Source: Tepidicella baoligensis
GTDB taxonomy: Bacteria; Pseudomonadota; Gammaproteobacteria; Burkholderiales; Burkholderiaceae_C
Assembly: GCF_013432195.1 (NCBI RefSeq)
Contig: NZ_JACCDB010000006.1
Span: forward strand, 49,843-113,842
Length of the DNA stretch: 64,000 bases
Direction of reading: 5' to 3'
In this document: positions 1-8,718 of the stretch, piece by piece
Layout: each line of letters opens with the position of its first letter
Position numbering within the stretch: the stretch's first letter is position 1
Program-made: the position numbers and the translations under genes
Notes under the pieces: model-generated
Told to the model about the DNA's origin: nothing
Databases searched by the model: none
What the model saw: only the letters and a program-made list of their open reading frames with translations

Positions 1-404
1 TTGTGGACATGGTGCTGCAAGGTGCTGAATTCGCGTGAGAGCTGCTCCAGCCGGTCGAAGGGCAGCACGCACACCTCGGCGTCTTCGAGCGCGATGGCGG
101 CGCAGGCGTGCTTGTCATGCACGATACCGTCCAGGCCAATGATTTCTCCGGCCATCTGGAAGCCCGTGACCTGATCCCGGCCATCGGCGGTGGTGACGCT
201 GGTTTTGAAAAATCCCGAGCGGACGGCGTAGAGTGAGGTGAATGGATCGCCTGCATTGAACAAGGCGCTGCCCCGCTTCACCCGGCGGCGGGACGAGACG
301 ACATGGTCCAACTGCTGCATTTCGTCCGCGTTGAGGCCCAGCGGCAGGCACAGCTCGCGCAGGTTGCAACTGGAACAGGCGACTTTGATGCTTTCGATAT
401 CCAT
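1..404 (-). CDS. fnr: FNR-type oxygen-sensing transcriptional regulator (5' part, runs off window)
   Basis: N-terminal 134 residues of a Crp/Fnr-family regulator; the C-terminal helix-turn-helix lies beyond the window edge. The start codon is the ATG read on the minus strand at 404-402. Residues 10, 13 and 19 form the cysteine cluster CxxCxxxxxC typical of FNR, and a further cysteine in the segment AEVCVLPFDRL matches the fourth FeS ligand (E. coli Cys122). Family knowledge: the 4Fe-4S cluster keeps the dimer active without oxygen, and oxygen destroys it. The gene diverges from hemN, and a perfect FNR box lies between them, so autoregulation and hemN control are both likely (inference). No strong Shine-Dalgarno sequence is visible before the ATG. 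Anr/Btr/FnrL are equivalent names used in relatives. Confidence 0.93.
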   Translation of the reverse strand, partial: MDIESIKVACSSCNLRELCLPLGLNADEMQQLDHVVSSRRRVKRGSALFNAGDPFTSLYAVRSGFFKTSVTTADGRDQVTGFQMAGEIIGLDGIVHDKHACAAIALEDAEVCVLPFDRLEQLSREFSTLQHHVH

Positions 405-481
405 GACGGTGATAACCCAGTGGGCCACCCATGGCCCACGCGCCAATCATAAACCCGCAACGTGACGGATGGCGCCGTTGT

Positions 482-495
482 TTGACTCATGTCAA
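482..495. promoter_or_regulatory. FNR box between fnr and hemN
   Basis: TTGACTCATGTCAA is a perfect inverted repeat (TTGAC, 4-nt spacer, GTCAA) differing from the consensus TTGATnnnnATCAA only in the two symmetric inner bases. It is centred at about 488.5, 58 bp before the chosen hemN start and 84 bp before the fnr start. If it acts as a class II activator site (centre near -41.5), the hemN transcript would start near 530, just before the GGAGA ribosome-binding site at 535-539. Confidence 0.8.
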
Positions 496-546
496 TGGGA
501 TGCGAGGCAAATTGAGGCACATTCACGGAAAATTGGAGAACGGTTC

Positions 547-1926
547 GTGAAACATGTGATCGATGAAGGGTTGCTGCAGCGGTTCGACGTGCCGGGGCCG
601 CGCTATACGTCCTACCCGACGGCGGATCGCTTCGTGGAGGCGTTTGGAGAGCGCGACTATATCCAGGCACTGGAGCAGCGTCGGGCGGGCTCGCTGGCAC
701 TGCCGTTGTCGGTCTATGTGCACATCCCTTTCTGTGCATCACTGTGTTACTACTGCGCCTGCAACAAGGTCATCACCAAGCACCACGGCAAGGCCGCGGA
801 ATACCTGCGCTATCTCGCGCACGAGCTGGAGCTGCAGGTTCAGTACGGTGGCCGAGGGCATCATGTGTCTCAAATGCACTTGGGCGGGGGCACCCCTACG
901 TTTCTGAGCGACGCCGAACTGGAAGATCTGGTGTCCATGCTGCGCCGCCAGTTCACGCTGGTGCCGGGGGGAGAGTATTCCATCGAGGTCGATCCGCGCA
1001 CCGTGACCGAAGAGCGGTTGCAGCACCTGCACAGGCTGGGCTTCAACCGCCTGAGCTTTGGCGTCCAGGATTTCGATCCGACGGTACAGAAGGCTGTTCA
1101 CCGCATTCAGCCCGCCAAACAGGTGTTCCGTTTGGTGGAGGCTTCGCGTCACATCGGCTTCGAGTCGGTGAACGTAGACCTGATCTATGGCTTGCCGCAG
1201 CAAACGCCCGAATCGTTTCGCCACACGCTGGATCAGGTCAAGACGCTGCGCCCCGACCGCATCGCCTTGTATGCCTACGCCCACCTGCCGGCGCGGTTCA
1301 AGCCGCAGCGCCGCATCGTTTCGGCGGAACTGCCCAGCCCCGCCGACAAACTGGCCATGTTGTCCGCGTCGCTCGACACCTTCAGCGAGGCGGGCTATGT
1401 GTACGTGGGCATGGACCATTTCGCTCTGCCCAACGACGCCCTGGCCGTGGCCAAGCGTCAGGGGCGGTTGCACCGCAATTTCCAGGGTTACAGCACCCAG
1501 CCCGACTGCGACCTGATTGCCCTGGGGGTGTCGGCCATCGGCCGCATCGGTGCCACTTACAGCCAGAACGCCAAAACGCTGGAGGAATATTACGACGCCC
1601 TCGACCAGGGGCGCCTGCCCATCGTGCGCGGGCTGGCCCTGAGCCGGGACGATGTGCTGCGCCGTTCGGTGATCATGGCCATCATGTGCCAAGGCGTGGT
1701 GGATTTCGAATCCGTGGGGCTGGCGCACCTGATCGACTTCAAGAGCTACTTCGCCCGCGAACTGGAGCACTTGCACGACTTCGAAACCCTGGGCCTGCTG
1801 CGCATCACCGATACCTGCATCGAGGTCACGCCCGCCGGGTGGTATTTGGTGCGCGCCATTGCCATGGTGTTTGACAAATACCTGCAGCTCGACCAGGACC
1901 GGGCGCGTTTTTCCAAGATCATCTGA
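547..1926 (+). CDS. hemN: Oxygen-independent coproporphyrinogen III oxidase (radical SAM)
   Basis: 459-residue HemN, close to the usual 457. It decarboxylates coproporphyrinogen III to protoporphyrinogen IX without oxygen in haem synthesis. The radical-SAM motif CxxxCxxC is at Cys63, Cys67 and Cys70 (segment PFCASLCYYC), preceded by the family signature GPRYTSYPT; GGGTPTFL and the C-terminal HemN domain follow. I chose the GTG at 547 because GGAGA at 535-539 is ideally spaced and the protein then aligns with family length. A longer reading from 469 would put the FNR box inside the coding sequence. Lying beside fnr with an FNR box in front, it is expected to be induced at low oxygen. Confidence 0.95.
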   Translation: MKHVIDEGLLQRFDVPGPRYTSYPTADRFVEAFGERDYIQALEQRRAGSLALPLSVYVHIPFCASLCYYCACNKVITKHHGKAAEYLRYLAHELELQVQYGGRGHHVSQMHLGGGTPTFLSDAELEDLVSMLRRQFTLVPGGEYSIEVDPRTVTEERLQHLHRLGFNRLSFGVQDFDPTVQKAVHRIQPAKQVFRLVEASRHIGFESVNVDLIYGLPQQTPESFRHTLDQVKTLRPDRIALYAYAHLPARFKPQRRIVSAELPSPADKLAMLSASLDTFSEAGYVYVGMDHFALPNDALAVAKRQGRLHRNFQGYSTQPDCDLIALGVSAIGRIGATYSQNAKTLEEYYDALDQGRLPIVRGLALSRDDVLRRSVIMAIMCQGVVDFESVGLAHLIDFKSYFARELEHLHDFETLGLLRITDTCIEVTPAGWYLVRAIAMVFDKYLQLDQDRARFSKII

Positions 1927-1954
1927 TCGGCCTCGCGCCTGATACAGTCCCTCC

Positions 1955-2626
1955 ATGCTGGAATCCATGATGGTCTCGGCCCTGCTGATGGGGCTGGTCG
2001 GTGGCCCCCATTGCGTGGCGATGTGCGGGGCCGCCTGCGCCGGCATTGCCCGTGGGGCGGCTCCCCACAGCACCCGCGCGTTGTGGGTGTTTCAGTTCAG
2101 CCGTTTGGCGGGCTACAGCCTGCTGGGCGCGCTGGCTGGCGGCACCGTGCAGGGGCTGGCCTGGATGGGCCAACAGACGGCCGTCATTCGCCCGCTGTGG
2201 ACGCTGATGCATGTGGCGGCCCTGGTGCTGGGCTTGGCCTTGCTCTGGCAGGCCCGCCAGCCGGCCTTCATCGATGCATGGGCACAAGGACTCTGGCGCA
2301 AGGCGCGGCCGGTCATGGCTGCGCTCGGGCCACGGGCGCCGCTGGTGCTGGGGGCGGGTTGGGCGCTGATGCCCTGTGGTTTGCTGTATTCCGCGCTGCT
2401 CGTGGCCTCGCTGTCGGCCAGCGCGCTCAACGGCGCCGCGATCATGGCGGCGTTCGCTGCCGGCACCATGGTGTCGCTGACGGCAGCCCCCTGGTTGTTG
2501 CTCAAGCTCAAGGATGTCCGCTCCGGTGGTTGGGGTATCCGCCTGGCGGGACTGGCGCTGGTGCTCCTGTCGGGCTGGGCGTTGTGGATGGGCATCACCC
2601 ACCCAACCGGTTTGTGGTGCGCCTGA
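1955..2626 (+). CDS. SafE/DsbD_2-like integral membrane protein
   Basis: 223-residue hydrophobic protein with about six transmembrane segments. It starts with the signature GLVGGPHCVAMCG and has a second related motif, LMPCGLLYSALLVA, giving cysteines in two half-repeats, as in the cytochrome c biogenesis/sulfite exporter TauE/SafE-like family (PF13386 type). In betaproteobacteria relatives of this protein are commonly beside fnr, hemN and cbb3-oxidase maturation genes, so a role in metal or thiol handling for respiratory enzymes under low oxygen is plausible but not shown. It follows hemN by 28 bp and could be cotranscribed. The last 32 bp overlap the convergent transporter gene. ATG 1955 is used; ATG 1967 is an alternative. 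Confidence 0.8.
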   Translation: MLESMMVSALLMGLVGGPHCVAMCGAACAGIARGAAPHSTRALWVFQFSRLAGYSLLGALAGGTVQGLAWMGQQTAVIRPLWTLMHVAALVLGLALLWQARQPAFIDAWAQGLWRKARPVMAALGPRAPLVLGAGWALMPCGLLYSALLVASLSASALNGAAIMAAFAAGTMVSLTAAPWLLLKLKDVRSGGWGIRLAGLALVLLSGWALWMGITHPTGLWCA

Positions 2627-3539
2627 GGCGGGGCGCCGTTGCCACCACCAGACCCGCCAGCGCGAGCCCGAAAGCGAGCCATTGGGTAGGCGTGAGCCGT
2701 TCGCCCAGGAACAGCACGCCGATGGCGGTGGCGCTCAGGGGCAGCATCACCGTGAACACGCCAGCCTGGCTGGCCGGTACTTTCTTCAGGCCGGCCATCC
2801 ATAGCCACACGGTCCACACGCTGGCTGCCAGCGCATAGAAGACGAGCAATCCCCACAGCTCCAGGTGCAGTGTCGAAAAATCGAAACTCCGGGCGGCCCA
2901 CAGGCCGAATGGGGTCATCAGCGCCAGTCCCCAGAGGTTGATCAGTGCCGAAATGCGCCGGGGACTCATGCAACCAGCCAGCCGTTTGCCCATCACCACA
3001 TAGGATGCCTCACACACCACGGCCGCCAACACCAGGGCATTGCCGATGAGCGGCAGCGGGATGCCCCACCAGGTGTGGCCCGGTCCGGGGGCGGGCGCTC
3101 CCGCTTTATCCAGGGAAAACAGGCCGATGCCGAGGAACGCGAGTCCGATCGCCAGCCACAGCCGCGCCGAGATCGATTCGCGCAGAAATACCCAGCTCAG
3201 CAACGCGACCACGGCCGGAATGGACGACAGAATCACCCCCGCCGCACTGGCCGTGGTGAGGCTGACGCCCCAGAGCATGCAGATCGAAAACAGGAAATTA
3301 CCGAAAAAGGATTCGGCGAACAGCAGCATGCGCGTGCGAACATCCAACGGCCCTTCTTCAGCAGGCTTGCGCAGCCAGTGCGCCATGGCAGCCGCACCGA
3401 TTCCGAACCGCAGCCAAGCCAACAAAAAGACCGGCATGGCCGCCACGAGTGGTTTGGACAGGGCCACGTAGCTGCCCACCAGCGCCATGCTGAGGGCGAG
3501 CGCGCCGTAAGCAGTCCAAGGTGTCGGGGACGGATTCAT
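2595..3539 (-). CDS. DMT-superfamily transporter (EamA family)
   Basis: 314 residues with ten predicted membrane helices in two EamA half-repeats (first about 10-150, second about 165-300). The N-terminal half has the pattern GSYVALSKPLVAAMPVFLLAWLRF split across TM1-TM2, typical of drug/metabolite exporters; the repeat recurs near YALAASVWTVWLWMAGLKKV. The substrate cannot be read from sequence; family members export amino acids, nucleosides or drugs. It is convergent with the SafE-like gene and overlaps it by 32 bp. It diverges from aceA across a long AT-rich spacer. No operon partner is visible. Confidence 0.85.
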   Translation of the reverse strand: MNPSPTPWTAYGALALSMALVGSYVALSKPLVAAMPVFLLAWLRFGIGAAAMAHWLRKPAEEGPLDVRTRMLLFAESFFGNFLFSICMLWGVSLTTASAAGVILSSIPAVVALLSWVFLRESISARLWLAIGLAFLGIGLFSLDKAGAPAPGPGHTWWGIPLPLIGNALVLAAVVCEASYVVMGKRLAGCMSPRRISALINLWGLALMTPFGLWAARSFDFSTLHLELWGLLVFYALAASVWTVWLWMAGLKKVPASQAGVFTVMLPLSATAIGVLFLGERLTPTQWLAFGLALAGLVVATAPRLRRTTNRLGG

Positions 3540-3890
3540 GCAGAGGGCTCCGTGCAGGTTCGATCATGCCAAAAAACCAGCGTCAGCCTTGTCCAACCAC
3601 CCAGTGCTGGGCCCAGCCTCATTTCATATTGCAGAAATAAAATTTCTTAATGTGGAAAATAAAATGCTGCAATGCAAAAAAATTTTTCATCACGAAAGAA
3701 AAATTTCTACTATGCGGGATATACTTTGTAAGTCATTGATATTCAAAGAATAAAAAAATGTCTTCTATAAGACATAAGATTGTTTTTTGGTCTTATAGAA
3801 GACTAAACTCAGTTCCAACGGCACCGGGATTGCATGCTGAACCAACGCACCGGGCCGCACCGGTTTGTTTTCAACCTTCAGGAGAGCGTC
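3540..3890. promoter_or_regulatory. aceA upstream regulatory region
   Basis: A 351-bp gene-free stretch, strongly AT-rich from about 3,625 to 3,820 and unlike the surrounding DNA. It holds two loosely similar TGCA-rich blocks (about 3,629-3,645 and 3,665-3,685), reminiscent of RamB/short-chain-fatty-acid-regulator sites (weak resemblance only). A possible promoter is TTGTAA at 3726-3731 and AATAAA at 3749-3754 with a 17-bp spacer. The paired operator-like repeat is listed separately. The aceA ribosome-binding site AGGAGA is at 3880-3885. Confidence 0.55.
3760..3803. repeat. Operator-like inverted repeat pair upstream of aceA
   Basis: GTCTTCTATAAGAC at 3760-3773 and GTCTTATAGAAGAC at 3790-3803 are exact reverse complements. 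Each copy is also an imperfect palindrome of its own (GTCTT...AAGAC), so the region reads as two binding sites with centres 30 bp apart, about three helical turns. They lie at or just after the predicted start of aceA transcription, a repressor-like position. The factor is unknown; a dimeric GntR-type regulator would fit. Confidence 0.6.
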
Positions 3891-5222
3891 ATGTCATCCG
3901 CCATCAACCCGCAACTGAGCCGCCAGCAGCAGATCGAAGCGCTGGAAAAAGACTGGGCCAACAACCCCCGCTGGAAAGGCGTCAAGCGCGGCTACACCGC
4001 TGCCGACGTGGTGCGTCTGCGCGGCAGTGTGCAGCCCGAGTACACCTACGCCCAGAACGGTGCCCGTAAATTGTGGGAGAAGATCAACGGCGGCGCCAAG
4101 AAGGGCTATGTGAATGCCTTCGGCGCCATCACCGCTGGCCAGGCCATGCAGCAGGCCAAGGCGGGCCTGGAGGCCGTGTATCTGTCGGGCTGGCAAGTGG
4201 CCGCCGACGGCAACACCTCCGAAACCATGTATCCGGACCAGTCGCTGTATGCCTATGACTCGGTGCCGACCATGGTGCGCCGCATCAACAACACCTTCAA
4301 GCGTGCCGACGAAATCCAGTGGAGCCGCGGCATCGGCCCGGGCGATGAGGGCTACATCGACTACTTCCTGCCGATCGTGGCCGATGCCGAAGCCGGTTTC
4401 GGCGGCGTGCTGAACGCCTTCGAGCTGATGAAGAACATGATCGCCGCCGGCGCCGCAGGTGTGCACTTCGAAGACCAGCTGGCTGCCGTCAAGAAGTGCG
4501 GCCACATGGGTGGCAAGGTGCTGGTGCCGACCCAGGAAGCCATCGAGAAGCTGATCGCCGCTCGCTTCGCCGCCGACGTGATGGGCGTGCCCACCCTGAT
4601 CCTGGCCCGTACCGACGCCGAAGCCGCCAACCTGCTCACCTCCGACCACGACAGCCGCGACAAGCCCTTCCTCACGGGTGAGCGCACTCAGGAAGGCTTC
4701 TATCGCGTCAAGAACGGTCTGGAGCAGGCCATCAGCCGCGGCGTTTCCTACGCCCCGTATGCGGACCTGGTGTGGTGCGAAACCGGTACGCCGGACCTGG
4801 GCTTTGCCCGCGAATTCGCTCAGGCCGTGCATGCCGCCTGCCCCGGCAAGCTGCTGTCCTACAACTGCTCGCCGTCCTTCAACTGGAAGAAGAACCTGGA
4901 CGATGTCACCATCGCCAAGTTCCAGGACGAGCTCTCTGCGCTGGGCTACAAGTACCAGTTCATCACCCTGGCCGGCATCCACGTCAACTGGTTCAACACC
5001 TTCAAGTTCGCTCACGCTTACGCCCGCGGCGAAGGCATGAAGCACTATGTGGAAATGGTGCAGGAGCCAGAATTCAAGGCACGTGAACTGGGTTACACCT
5101 TCGTGTCGCACCAGCAGGAGGTGGGCGCTGGCTACTTCGACGACGTGACCACCGTGATCCAAGGTGGCTCTTCCAGCGTGAAAGCGCTGGCTGGCTCGAC
5201 CGAGGAAGAGCAGTTCCACTGA
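3891..5222 (+). CDS. aceA: Isocitrate lyase
   Basis: 443-residue isocitrate lyase, which cleaves isocitrate to glyoxylate and succinate in the glyoxylate shunt for growth on acetate and fatty acids. The catalytic signature KKCGHMGGK is intact, with the active-site cysteine; [22 protein letters not shown] and the C-terminal [12 protein letters not shown] segment also match the family. Start ATG 3891 is preceded by AGGAGA at 3880-3885; an upstream in-frame ATG at 3834 lacks a ribosome-binding site and would add 19 non-family residues. The gene stands alone behind the AT-rich control region and ends at a strong terminator (5252-5278). No malate synthase gene is adjacent. Confidence 0.97.
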   Translation: MSSAINPQLSRQQQIEALEKDWANNPRWKGVKRGYTAADVVRLRGSVQPEYTYAQNGARKLWEKINGGAKKGYVNAFGAITAGQAMQQAKAGLEAVYLSGWQVAADGNTSETMYPDQSLYAYDSVPTMVRRINNTFKRADEIQWSRGIGPGDEGYIDYFLPIVADAEAGFGGVLNAFELMKNMIAAGAAGVHFEDQLAAVKKCGHMGGKVLVPTQEAIEKLIAARFAADVMGVPTLILARTDAEAANLLTSDHDSRDKPFLTGERTQEGFYRVKNGLEQAISRGVSYAPYADLVWCETGTPDLGFAREFAQAVHAACPGKLLSYNCSPSFNWKKNLDDVTIAKFQDELSALGYKYQFITLAGIHVNWFNTFKFAHAYARGEGMKHYVEMVQEPEFKARELGYTFVSHQQEVGAGYFDDVTTVIQGGSSSVKALAGSTEEEQFH

Positions 5223-5251
5223 TCTGCCACCCCCGGCAGGGGGACGCATGC

Positions 5252-5278
5252 AGCCCGGGCCCGTCCCGGGCTTTTTTG
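5252..5278 (+). terminator. Rho-independent terminator after aceA
   Basis: AGCCCGGG, five-base loop CCCGT, CCCGGGCT, followed by a run of six T. It lies 30 bp after the aceA stop and insulates the thrS operon. Confidence 0.9.
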
Positions 5279-5292
5279 TGGGAAAATGGCTG

Positions 5293-5321
5293 ACGCGGCC
5301 CCGAGCCGCGTTTCGTTTTTT
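5293..5321 (+). terminator. Second terminator-like hairpin immediately before thrS
   Basis: ACGCGGC, loop CCCGA, GCCGCGT, then TTCGTTTTTTT. The T tract ends 12 bp before the thrS ATG. It could be a back-up terminator for aceA or, if the thrS promoter lies upstream of it, an attenuator or translational control hairpin for thrS. The sequence does not settle which. Confidence 0.6.
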
Positions 5322-5332
5322 TGGTTCTGCCC

Positions 5333-7243
5333 ATGCTCAACATCACGCTCCCCGACGGTTCCCTGCGCCAATTCCCCGGCCCGGTCACAGTGGCCGAAGT
5401 GGCGGCTTCGATTGGGACCGGTCTGGCCAAAGCCGCTCTGGGCGGCAAGGTCGACGGCCAGCTGGTGGATACGTCCTACACCATCGAGCGGGATGCCAGC
5501 TTGGCCATTGTCACCGCCAAGGACCCCGAAGGCCTGGAGATGATTCGCCACTCCACCGCCCACCTCTTGGCCTACGCTGTCAAGGAGCTGTTTCCGGATG
5601 CACAGGTCACCATCGGTCCGGTGATCGACAACGGCTTCTATTACGATTTTTCCTACAAGCGCCCCTTCACGCCCGAAGACCTGGTCGCCATCGAGAAAAA
5701 AATGGCCGAACTGGCTGCGAAGGACGAGCCCGTGGTCCGCCGTGTGCTGCCACGCGACGAGGCAGTCGCTTACTTCAAGGGGCTGGGCGAGCACTACAAG
5801 GCCGAGATCATCAGCAGCATTCCTGCAGGGGAGGAGGTCAGCCTGTATCGAGAGGGCCGCTTCGAGGACCTGTGCCGAGGGCCCCATGTGCCCAGCACCG
5901 GCAAGCTCAAGCACTTCAAGCTCATGAAGGTGGCCGGTGCTTACTGGCGCGGCGACCACCGCAACGAGATGTTGCAGCGCATCTATGGCACGGCCTGGGC
6001 CACCAAGGACGATCTGCAGAACTACCTCACCATGCTCGAAGAGGCCGAGAGGCGGGATCACCGCAAGCTCGGTCGAGAGCTGGACCTGTTCCACATCGAC
6101 GACCACGCGCCCGGGCTGGTGTTCTGGCACCCCAAGGGCTGGACGCTGTGGCAGGAGGTGGAGCAATACATGCGCCGGGTTTACCGGGAAAACGGCTACC
6201 AGGAAGTCAAGGGGCCGCAGATCCTGGACAAGACGCTGTGGGAAAAAACCGGCCACTGGGACAAGTACCGGGAGAACATGTTCACCACCGAATCGGAAAA
6301 GCGCGACTACGCGCTCAAGCCGATGAACTGCCCGGGCCACATCCTCATCTTCAAGCAGGGCATCAAGAGCTACCGCGACCTGCCGCTGCGCTACGGCGAA
6401 TTCGGCCAGTGCCACCGCAACGAGCCCTCGGGCGGCTTGCACGGCATCATGCGCGTGCGCGGCTTCACGCAGGACGATGGCCACATCTTCTGCACCGAAG
6501 ACCAGATCCTGGCCGAGTGCGACACCTTCACCCAGGTGCTCAAAAAGGTGTACGCCGACTTCGGCTTCAGCGACATCCTCTACAAGGTCTCCACCCGCCC
6601 GGCCGCGCGCATCGGTTCGGACGAGCTGTGGGACAAGGCCGAAAAAGCGCTCATGGACAGCCTGCGCCATGCCGGCTGCGAGTTCGTGGTTTCCGAGGGC
6701 GACGGCGCCTTCTACGGGCCGAAGATCGAATACACCCTGCGTGATGCCATTGGCCGCGAATGGCAGTGCGGCACCATTCAGGTGGACTTCAACCTGGCCG
6801 AACGGCTCGACGCCGAATACGTGGCCGAAGACGGCAGCCGCCAGCGCCCCGTCATCCTGCACCGCGCCATCGTTGGCAGCATGGAGCGATTCATCGGCAT
6901 CCTGATCGAGCAGCATGCCGGCGCGCTGCCCACGTGGTTGGCTCCGCTGCAGGTGGCGGTGCTCAACATCACCGATGCACAGGCCGAATACTGTCGCGAA
7001 ATTGCCAAAACACTGGAAAATCAAGGCTTTAGGGTGGCATTGGATTTGCGCAACGAAAAAATCACATATAAAATCCGGGAGTTTTCGCTGCAAAAGCTGC
7101 CTTACATCCTCGTCGTGGGCGACAAGGAGAAGGCGGCCGGGTCCGTTGCCGTGCGTGCGCGCGGCAACAAAGACCTCGGCATGCTATCCCTTGACGAATT
7201 CATTCAGCGCCTGCGTGCTGACATTCACGCCCGGGTTTCATGA
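5333..7243 (+). CDS. thrS: Threonyl-tRNA synthetase
   Basis: 636-residue class II synthetase charging tRNA-Thr. Order: TGS domain (about 1-62), editing/SAD domain with [15 protein letters not shown] (about 70-225), catalytic core with motif 2 ([20 protein letters not shown]) and motif 3 near [16 protein letters not shown], and C-terminal anticodon-binding domain (about 540-636). Start ATG 5333 gives the family N-terminus [10 protein letters not shown]; an in-frame TTG at 5321 inside the upstream T-tract is less likely. First gene of the classical thrS-infC-rpmI-rplT-pheST-ihfA cluster. The E. coli gene is autoregulated through its leader; the hairpin just upstream is the only candidate element here. 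Confidence 0.97.
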   Translation: MLNITLPDGSLRQFPGPVTVAEVAASIGTGLAKAALGGKVDGQLVDTSYTIERDASLAIVTAKDPEGLEMIRHSTAHLLAYAVKELFPDAQVTIGPVIDNGFYYDFSYKRPFTPEDLVAIEKKMAELAAKDEPVVRRVLPRDEAVAYFKGLGEHYKAEIISSIPAGEEVSLYREGRFEDLCRGPHVPSTGKLKHFKLMKVAGAYWRGDHRNEMLQRIYGTAWATKDDLQNYLTMLEEAERRDHRKLGRELDLFHIDDHAPGLVFWHPKGWTLWQEVEQYMRRVYRENGYQEVKGPQILDKTLWEKTGHWDKYRENMFTTESEKRDYALKPMNCPGHILIFKQGIKSYRDLPLRYGEFGQCHRNEPSGGLHGIMRVRGFTQDDGHIFCTEDQILAECDTFTQVLKKVYADFGFSDILYKVSTRPAARIGSDELWDKAEKALMDSLRHAGCEFVVSEGDGAFYGPKIEYTLRDAIGREWQCGTIQVDFNLAERLDAEYVAEDGSRQRPVILHRAIVGSMERFIGILIEQHAGALPTWLAPLQVAVLNITDAQAEYCREIAKTLENQGFRVALDLRNEKITYKIREFSLQKLPYILVVGDKEKAAGSVAVRARGNKDLGMLSLDEFIQRLRADIHARVS

Positions 7244-7304
7244 GCGTCGAGGCTGTTTTTGTGGTTGTGCTGCTCGTCAGCGTGTTTGAATAAAGGATTT
7301 CACC

Positions 7305-7913
7305 ATCGCTACCTCTGCCCCGAATTTCCGCGACCGCCGTCATCGGGAGGAACGCGCCCATCGACTCAACCGTGAAATCAACGCTCCTGAAGTGCGTTTG
7401 ATGGGACCCGACGGCGAAGCCATCGGCATCGTCAGCATCCAGGAGGCCTTGCGCATGGCCGGCGACCTCGATGTCGATCTGGTCGAAATTGCCGCGATGG
7501 CCAAGCCGCCGGTGTGCCGCCTCATCGACTACGGCAAGTTCAAGTACGCAGAGCAGAAAAAAGCGGCGGAGGCCAAAGCCAAGCAAAAGGTCATCGAGGT
7601 CAAGGAAGTCAAGTTCCGCCCCGGTACCGACGAGGGCGATTACCAGATCAAGATGCGCAACATTCGCCGCTTCCTCGAAGATGGCGACAAATGCAAGGTG
7701 ACCCTGCGGTTCCGGGGCCGTGAAATCACGCACCAGGAGCTGGGCTTGGCTTTGTTGCAGCGCATACGCGACGAACTCGGTGACTCGATCGTGGTGGAGC
7801 AGTTCCCCAAGCTCGAAGGTCGCCAGATGATCATGATGATCGCGCCCGGCCGTAAGAAGGCCGGGGGCGGCAAGCCGGCGTCGGAAACGGCGGCGGTCAG
7901 CCAGGGAGCCTGA
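7305..7913 (+). CDS. infC: Translation initiation factor IF-3 (AUC start codon)
   Basis: 202-residue IF-3, which binds the 30S subunit, prevents 50S joining and checks the initiator codon. The family N-terminus ([19 protein letters not shown]) begins upstream of the first ATG (7392), so that ATG would delete the start of the N domain. The ATC at 7305, preceded by AAAGGA at 7292-7297, fits as the true start. Non-canonical AUU/AUC starts are conserved in infC because IF-3 discriminates against them, giving autoregulation. N domain to about residue 85, lysine-rich linker, C domain ending in a basic tail. Confidence 0.93.
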   Translation: MATSAPNFRDRRHREERAHRLNREINAPEVRLMGPDGEAIGIVSIQEALRMAGDLDVDLVEIAAMAKPPVCRLIDYGKFKYAEQKKAAEAKAKQKVIEVKEVKFRPGTDEGDYQIKMRNIRRFLEDGDKCKVTLRFRGREITHQELGLALLQRIRDELGDSIVVEQFPKLEGRQMIMMIAPGRKKAGGGKPASETAAVSQGA

Positions 7914-7929
7914 GGTTCGCTGGTATCAG

Positions 7930-8000
7930 GGCGGTGCGGGTCGGTCACCCGCATTGCCCCAAGTGGCTCGGGGCCAACAAGACCGTGATGGGTTTCACGG
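7930..8000 (+). promoter_or_regulatory. Structured leader of rpmI-rplT
   Basis: The 120-bp gap between infC and rpmI contains a 12-bp stem (7930-7941 with 7947-7958, two G-T pairs), a 5-bp stem GCCCC/GGGGC (7956-7960 with 7970-7974) that shares three bases with the first and cannot coexist with it, and a 6-bp stem CCGTGA/TCACGG (7983-7988 with 7995-8000). Such leaders commonly bind ribosomal protein L20 for feedback control; that function is inferred from position only. Confidence 0.45.
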
Positions 8001-8033
8001 CGCCTCGCGAGCACAAACCATAAGGAGCATGTC

Positions 8034-8237
8034 ATGCCCAAAATGAAGACCAAGAGCAGTGCGAAAAAGCGTTTTCGCGTTCGTCCCGGTGGCACCGTCA
8101 AGCGCGGTCAAGCCTTCAAGCGTCACATCCTGACCAAGAAGACCACCAAGAACAAGCGCCAGTTGCGCGGTGCGGTGAATGTGCATGAGACCAACATGGG
8201 TCACATGGCGCAGATGCTGCCCTTTGCCGGCCTGTAA
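8034..8237 (+). CDS. rpmI: 50S ribosomal protein L35
   Basis: 67-residue, highly basic L35 beginning with the family pattern [14 protein letters not shown] and containing [14 protein letters not shown]. Component of the large ribosomal subunit. Ribosome-binding site AAGGAG lies 7 bp before the ATG. It is followed after 27 bp by rplT, the conserved pair order, and is preceded by a structured leader. Confidence 0.97.
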   Translation: MPKMKTKSSAKKRFRVRPGGTVKRGQAFKRHILTKKTTKNKRQLRGAVNVHETNMGHMAQMLPFAGL

Positions 8238-8264
8238 TTCAACGCGACGAACAAGGAGTAAGCT

Positions 8265-8624
8265 ATGCCTCGCGTCAAACGTGGTGTCACCGCACGTGCC
8301 CGTCACAAAAAAGTTCTGAAGCTGGCCAAGGGTTTCCGTGGCCGCCGCGGCAATGTCTTCCGCGTCGCCAAGCAGGCGGTGATGAAGGCGGGCCAGTACG
8401 CCTACCGCGACCGTCGCACCCGCAAGCGCGTGTTCCGCCAGCTGTGGATCGCGCGTATCAACGCCGGTGTGCGTGAACTGGGCCTGACCTACAGCCAGTT
8501 CGCCAACGGCCTGAAGAAAGCCGCCATCGAAATCGACCGCAAGGTCCTGGCCGATCTGGCCGTGAACGACAAAGCCGCTTTCAGCAGCATTGTCGAGCAG
8601 GTCAAGGCCAAGCTGGCGGCTTGA
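8265..8624 (+). CDS. rplT: 50S ribosomal protein L20
   Basis: 119-residue L20, usual length. It opens with [18 protein letters not shown], the basic RNA-binding N-terminal arm, followed by the globular domain ([25 protein letters not shown]). L20 is essential for early 50S assembly and in many bacteria represses its own operon by binding the upstream mRNA. AAGGAG precedes the ATG. Confidence 0.97.
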   Translation: MPRVKRGVTARARHKKVLKLAKGFRGRRGNVFRVAKQAVMKAGQYAYRDRRTRKRVFRQLWIARINAGVRELGLTYSQFANGLKKAAIEIDRKVLADLAVNDKAAFSSIVEQVKAKLAA

Positions 8625-8664
8625 TGGACGACGGGTTTTTCTGAGCGAAAATACCCGGCTTGAG

Positions 8665-8695
8665 GGGCCAGCGCTGTACGGCACTGGCCCTTTTT
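8665..8695 (+). terminator. Terminator/attenuator between rplT and pheS
   Basis: GGGCCAG (8665-8671), 12-nt loop, CTGGCCC (8684-8690), then TTTTT, 24 bp upstream of the pheS ATG. In E. coli pheST is attenuated by a leader hairpin at this place. No clear Phe-rich leader peptide is visible here, so it may instead partly terminate the ribosomal-protein transcript. Confidence 0.75.
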
Positions 8696-8718
8696 CATTT
8701 TCCCTTGTGGACCGTGAG

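Noticed and set aside
278..742. Minus-strand open frame of 154 codons across fnr and hemN starts
   Set aside because: It is out of frame with the clear FNR reading and antisense to hemN; composition is arginine/serine-rich shadow coding.
739..2073. 444-codon minus-strand frame inside hemN
   Set aside because: Antisense to an intact radical-SAM gene with conserved motifs; no family similarity.
5132..7093. 653-codon minus-strand frame antisense to thrS
   Set aside because: High-GC antisense shadow; Val/Leu/His-rich with no recognisable domain, while thrS is fully conserved.
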